A DNA stretch of 9,405 nt, from positions 1 through 9,405 of the forward strand of contig JAQBVZ010000015.1 in the NCBI GenBank assembly GCA_027625205.1. The letters are read 5' to 3'. Every line of letters starts with the position of its first letter. Within the stretch, counting starts at the first letter, position 1. A model generated the notes under the pieces. That model had not been told where the DNA came from, searched no databases, and saw only the letters and a list, made by a program, of their open reading frames with translations. This document shows, piece by piece, positions 6,811 through 9,405 of the stretch. This DNA is from Chloroflexota bacterium (GTDB lineage: Bacteria > Chloroflexota > Dehalococcoidia > Lucifugimonadales > Australimonadaceae). Made by a program: the position numbers and the translations under genes.

Positions 6811-7275
6811 ATGGTTGATGTAGGGCAGCCAGCCCCTGACTTTACGCTAAGAGCCCATGAGGGCGACCCGGTTACGCTCAGCCAGTTCAAAGGCGACAAG
6901 TACGTCGTCTTATCGCTATACCCAGCCGCCTTCACCGGTGGCTGAACGAACCAGACCTCCTCGCTCAACCGCGCAATGGCGCAGTTCGAGGAGAAAGGGG
7001 CCCAGGTCCTGGGCCTAAGTTCAGACCCCTCCGCCGCTCTCAAGTCATGGGCGGGATCCATGGGAGGCATTGGCTATCCCCTGCTGGCCGACTTCTGGCC
7101 TCACGGCGAGGTGCTCCGTGCATACGGATACCTCAATGAGGAACGAGGCACGGCACGGCGGGCAGCGGTGATTATCGACAAGGAAGGCATCATCCGGTGG
7201 ATGAACACCTATGAGCCAGGGACGGTCCCAACGCCAGAGGAGCTCCTTGGCGCACTGGACAAAGTCCAAGGCTAA
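6811..7275 (+). CDS. Selenocysteine-containing 1-Cys-type peroxiredoxin, AhpE-like (TGA at 6943-6945 read as Sec45)
   Basis: Peroxiredoxins reduce H2O2, organic peroxides and peroxynitrite with an active-site thiol(ate). Reading TGA 6943-6945 as Sec gives a 154-residue protein of normal length, in one frame from ATG 6811 to TAA 7275. Domain blocks in order are G-Q-P-A-P-D-F-T-L (5-13), the active site Y-P-A-A-F-T-G-G-U-T-N-Q (37-48), D-F-W-P-H-G-E-V-L-R-A-Y-G (94-106), and A-R-R-A-A-V-I-I-D (115-123). The Sec replaces the peroxidatic Cys of PxxxTxxC (P38, T42, U45), and R117 is the likely active-site Arg. D-F-W-P-H-G and the N-E following it resemble mycobacterial AhpE. There is no Cys anywhere, so resolution needs an outside thiol or reductant. 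UGA is a true stop elsewhere here (gcvPA and the - strand gene end in TGA, and Trp is TGG), which argues against general recoding. The alternatives are a TGC/TGT-to-TGA error or a pseudogene, but the frame is otherwise intact. The selenium machinery genes are not in the window. Confidence 0.87.
6957..6993 (+). promoter_or_regulatory. Candidate bacterial SECIS element (stem-loop after the Sec UGA)
   Basis: The structure begins 11 bases after the TGA. The lower stem is CTCCTCG (6957-6963) paired with CGAGGAG (6987-6993), 7 bp without mismatch. After a 3-base bulge (6964-6966), the upper stem pairs 6967-6974 with 6979-6986: AAC/GTT, one C-A mismatch, GCGC/GCGC. The apical loop is AATG, about 30 bases from the TGA. 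Bacterial SECIS elements lie inside the coding region just downstream of UGA and bind SelB. Position and size fit, but the loop departs from the common pattern of a G in the first two loop bases, so the exact fold is uncertain. Confidence 0.6.
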
Positions 7276-7298
7276 GCAGAACGCAGTACGGCAAACAT

Positions 7299-7330
7299 GG
7301 GCCGCCCCACAGTGGGCGGCCCGTTTCGAT
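7299..7330 (+). terminator. Terminator-like hairpin after the peroxiredoxin gene
   Basis: GGGCCGCCC (7299-7307) and GGGCGGCCC (7314-7322) form a perfect 9-bp, all-GC stem with a 6-base loop, followed by a short T-rich stretch (GTTTCGATTG). It lies 24 bases after the peroxiredoxin stop and before trmI. The T-tract is short, so termination may be incomplete. It probably ends the metE-gcv-peroxiredoxin unit. Confidence 0.72.
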
Positions 7331-7358
7331 TGTTAAACAGGGACGCTAACGAACAACT

Positions 7359-8237
7359 ATGGCAAAAAAAGCAACAGAGAAGAGCGCATTCAGGCCCCTT
7401 GAGGCCGGTGAGGTTGTGGTGCTGCGGGACCGCCGGGAACGTCGCTATCGCGTGAAGCTCAAGCCCGGAGGCGAGTACCACACGCACATGGGGCCTCTCT
7501 CTCATGACGACCTCATTGGTCATGAGGAGGGTGGGTTTGTGCTCACCACCAAGGGGAACAAGTTCCTGGTACTGCGCCCCACGCTAACGGAGGCAGTGCA
7601 AGAGTTGCCACGCCACAGTCAGGTCATCTACTCCAAAGACCTGGGCGCCATCCTCATGCACGGCGACATCTTTCCCGGCGCCCGCGTGTTGGAGATAGGC
7701 CTTGGTTCTGGCGCGACGTCCGCAGCCATTCTGCGCGCCATCGGCCAGGAAGGCTCGCTGGTGACGTACGAGGTGCGTGAAGAGGTCATCGAGGGCGCGA
7801 AACGCAATATTGCGGAGCTTGTCACGGACCCGTCGAACCATACTGTGCAGTTACGTGACGCCTACGAAGAGGGAATCAGTGAGCAAGGCTTGGACCGCAT
7901 TGTGATGGACGTGCCGGAGCCGTGGCGGTTGGTGGAACAAGCGGCGGACGCTCTCAGGCCGGGCGGCATCCTGCTGAGCTACCTCCCAACGGTGCTCCAG
8001 ATACACCAACTGGGAATAGCGTTGCAAGAGGAGCGTCGTTTTCAACTGCCGGAGACGGTGGAGTTGCTGGAACGGCCCTGGCATGTGACCAAGCAGAGCA
8101 TCCGCCCTGAGCACCGCATGATTGCCCACACCGGGTTCATCACCACGGCGCGCCGCTGTGAGCCAGCCCCTGCGTGGGGTAAGCCTGTCGTGGAAACTGT
8201 GGAGGTTGTGGAGGCGGAAGCAGACCCTCTCACGTAA
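7359..8237 (+). CDS. trmI: tRNA (adenine(58)-N1)-methyltransferase, TrmI family
   Basis: TrmI uses SAM to form m1A at position 58 in the tRNA T-loop; it acts in the cytosol as a tetramer in known relatives. The product is 292 residues. The N-terminal part (about 10-90) is the small beta domain, with F-x-L-x-x-G-E-V-V-V-L-R-D and a P-L-S-H-D-D-L-I-G motif. The Rossmann methyltransferase domain follows: the SAM motif V-L-E-I-G-L-G-S-G (Leu111 to Gly118), an acidic post-motif Y-E-V-R-E-E, and the catalytic-region D-V-P-E-P-W (Asp184-Trp189). The C-terminal block R-P-E-H-R-M-I-A-H-T-G-F is also typical of TrmI. The Val/Glu-rich last 20 residues are a lineage-specific tail. No strong ribosome binding site is visible, and a run of seven A follows the start. 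It ends tail-to-tail with the - strand gene, overlapping by 8 bases. Confidence 0.93.
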   Translation: MAKKATEKSAFRPLEAGEVVVLRDRRERRYRVKLKPGGEYHTHMGPLSHDDLIGHEEGGFVLTTKGNKFLVLRPTLTEAVQELPRHSQVIYSKDLGAILMHGDIFPGARVLEIGLGSGATSAAILRAIGQEGSLVTYEVREEVIEGAKRNIAELVTDPSNHTVQLRDAYEEGISEQGLDRIVMDVPEPWRLVEQAADALRPGGILLSYLPTVLQIHQLGIALQEERRFQLPETVELLERPWHVTKQSIRPEHRMIAHTGFITTARRCEPAPAWGKPVVETVEVVEAEADPLT

Positions 8238-9405
8238 TCAGGTCATGCCATGAGGGAAGGTCAGGCACTTCCTGGTTAGCCGGGTTGCTGAACAGGTGGT
8301 TCAACGTGAGCATTGGCGGGTCTTCCAGAAGCTCTGGAGCGATGCGCGGCTCTTCACCAGTGAAACCCTGAAGCGGCGCGTCTGGCACCCCTTTGCCAAG
8401 GGCCAACACCTTAAAGCCGCCCATCCCGTCTGGCGCAGTCAGCATGTCGACAGCCTTCAGGTTGGCGTGACGCACCTGCGCGGACAAATCACGCCGCTGA
8501 TCAATGGCCTCCCTGTACTGCCCCAAGCCCAGGCCCATAAGGAAGTCCCGTTGGGTTGTGTAGCCACGGACGGCAAATCCGTGACGCTCCGCCGCACGCA
8601 TGACGCTGGTGAACTCCACGTGTACGCTGATGTCCTGGCTCCCCACATGCTGGTAGGGGTTGGCGTTCAGCGTATGCCGGTAGTAGCAACGGAGCGTCCC
8701 ACGCCGGCGGCTCTCATCGTAGAAAACCGGCGCGTCGTGGCCATAGTCGATAAGCAAGACGTAGCCTTGCGTGGTGCTGCGCGAGAGGTCACTGAACCAT
8801 TCATCCAAGCCAAGGTTGACCTCGGCACGGTAGCCCTCCGAAAGACGGACGCCAAGGTCGGCGAAGCGCTCCGCCAATGCAGGTGTGGAAAGTGAACCGG
8901 TCTGCTCGGACAGAGCGCCATCAGGGCTCAGCGTTACGTATACCTCGCGCAACTCACCATGCTCTAGCGTAACGCGATGGACGGGCATGGCGTCCAGCAG
9001 TTCATTGGCCAGCACGCACCCGGTGAGCGACCTGAACGGCAATGGGCCGGACTGGACCCGTTGAAGCCTGGAACCAGGCGCACTCCGATAGGGCTGAACG
9101 TCCACGCCCACGTAGTCAAGGGCGCTGGAGAACGGTGAGGACAGCCCGGGGAGGTTGGCCAAGGCGTCTCCAGCAAGGCGACCGTTGCCTGCGCCAAGCT
9201 CCACGGCCCAGAACCTGGCGGGCGACCCGAGCAGGTCCCATTGTTGCTGGAGCAGGTGGCTAATCAACGTTCCAAAGAGTGGGTGCGTGTGGGGCGCGGT
9301 GAAAAAATCACCCGCCACGCCTACGGGGTTCCGGGTTGCATAGTAGCCGCCCTCAGGCCAATAGAGCGCCAGCGAATGGAACTCCTCAAAGGTGATGGCG
9401 CCCTT
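8230..9405 (-). CDS. MidA/NDUFAF7-family SAM-dependent methyltransferase (DUF185), 5' partial
   Basis: A SAM-dependent methyltransferase of the DUF185/COG1565 family. The mitochondrial member NDUFAF7 (MidA) methylates an Arg of a complex I subunit, while the bacterial substrate is not established. The frame is open from the right edge and gives 391 residues, so only about 10-20 N-terminal residues are likely missing. Visible blocks are I-T-F-E-E-F-H-S-L-A-L-Y followed by G-G-Y-Y, G-D-F-F-T-A-P-H-T-H-P-L-F-G, and the SAM site E-L-G-A-G-N-G-R-L (near 9201-9175). Also present are V-G-V-D-V-Q-P, N-E-L-L-D-A-M-P-V-H-R-V, I-D-Y-G-H-D-A-P, and G-L-x-Q-Y-R near the C-terminus. The GTG at 9318 is internal, because conserved family sequence continues upstream to the window edge. 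It converges with trmI. Confidence 0.9.
   Translation of the reverse strand, partial: KGAITFEEFHSLALYWPEGGYYATRNPVGVAGDFFTAPHTHPLFGTLISHLLQQQWDLLGSPARFWAVELGAGNGRLAGDALANLPGLSSPFSSALDYVGVDVQPYRSAPGSRLQRVQSGPLPFRSLTGCVLANELLDAMPVHRVTLEHGELREVYVTLSPDGALSEQTGSLSTPALAERFADLGVRLSEGYRAEVNLGLDEWFSDLSRSTTQGYVLLIDYGHDAPVFYDESRRRGTLRCYYRHTLNANPYQHVGSQDISVHVEFTSVMRAAERHGFAVRGYTTQRDFLMGLGLGQYREAIDQRRDLSAQVRHANLKAVDMLTAPDGMGGFKVLALGKGVPDAPLQGFTGEEPRIAPELLEDPPMLTLNHLFSNPANQEVPDLPSWHDLIT

Noticed and set aside
6542..6823. A 93-residue + strand ORF spanning the gcvPB end and the spacer
   Set aside because: An Arg/Pro-rich low-complexity translation in another frame of gcvPB, with no conserved motif.
6943..6945. 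General UGA recoding (as Trp or Gly) in this genome
   Set aside because: UGA ends gcvPA and the - strand gene, no other conserved gene in the window has an internal TGA, and Trp is encoded by TGG. The TGA falls exactly at a catalytic Cys position.
6976..7275. A separate 99-residue ORF as an independent truncated peroxiredoxin
   Set aside because: It lacks the N-terminal half and the active site. The upstream part, 6811-6942, is in the same frame, shows clear family homology and has a ribosome binding site. It is the C-terminal part of the Sec protein.
8296..8895. A 199-residue + strand ORF opposite the MidA-family gene
   Set aside because: No family motifs and no ribosome binding site seen. 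The opposite strand holds the conserved methyltransferase, so this is a shadow ORF.
9316..9318. GTG at 9318 as the start of the MidA-family gene
   Set aside because: Conserved family sequence (F-E-E-F-H-S-L-A-L-Y and G-G-Y-Y) continues in frame upstream to the window edge, so the true start lies outside.

Overview
The window is a compact, GC-rich stretch of a bacterial chromosome. All genes except the last lie on the + strand, with very short spacers. The gene set (cobalamin-independent methionine synthase, a two-subunit glycine decarboxylase split as GcvPA/GcvPB, a TrmI-type tRNA methyltransferase and a MidA-family protein) and the protein style suggest an uncultured Chloroflexota lineage, perhaps a marine Dehalococcoidia/SAR202-like genome. 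That placement is an impression from protein similarity and was not tested.

Layout: (1) the 3' three quarters of metE (left edge to 1733); (2) a mycothiol-dependent maleylpyruvate-isomerase-like (DinB superfamily) protein, 1740-2375; (3) a full glycine cleavage set, gcvT (2377-3480), gcvH (3486-3872), gcvPA (about 3933/3983-5245) and gcvPB (5245-6726); (4) an AhpE-like peroxiredoxin, 6811-7275; (5) a terminator-like hairpin near 7299-7330; (6) trmI, 7359-8237; (7) a convergent MidA/DUF185 methyltransferase on the - strand, 8230 to the right edge. No non-coding stretch exceeds about 110 bases, and no tRNA, rRNA, CRISPR array or mobile element was seen.

The main discovery is in the peroxiredoxin. 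Its reading frame is interrupted by one TGA (6943-6945), exactly where the family has its catalytic peroxidatic cysteine (PxxxTxxC, here P-A-A-F-T-G-G-stop). The flanking protein is intact on both sides, and a stable stem-loop lies just downstream of the TGA. The simplest reading is a selenoprotein: a 154-residue Sec peroxiredoxin with U45 and no cysteine at all. A conventional gene caller would report only a headless 99-residue fragment starting at 6976.

Functionally, the gcv genes release one-carbon units from glycine as 5,10-methylene-THF, and metE consumes methyl-THF after reduction by MetF (not in the window), so the left part looks like a one-carbon/methionine operon. The peroxiredoxin follows as a likely last gene before the terminator. 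A second oddity is an apparent one-base frameshift at the 5' end of gcvPA.
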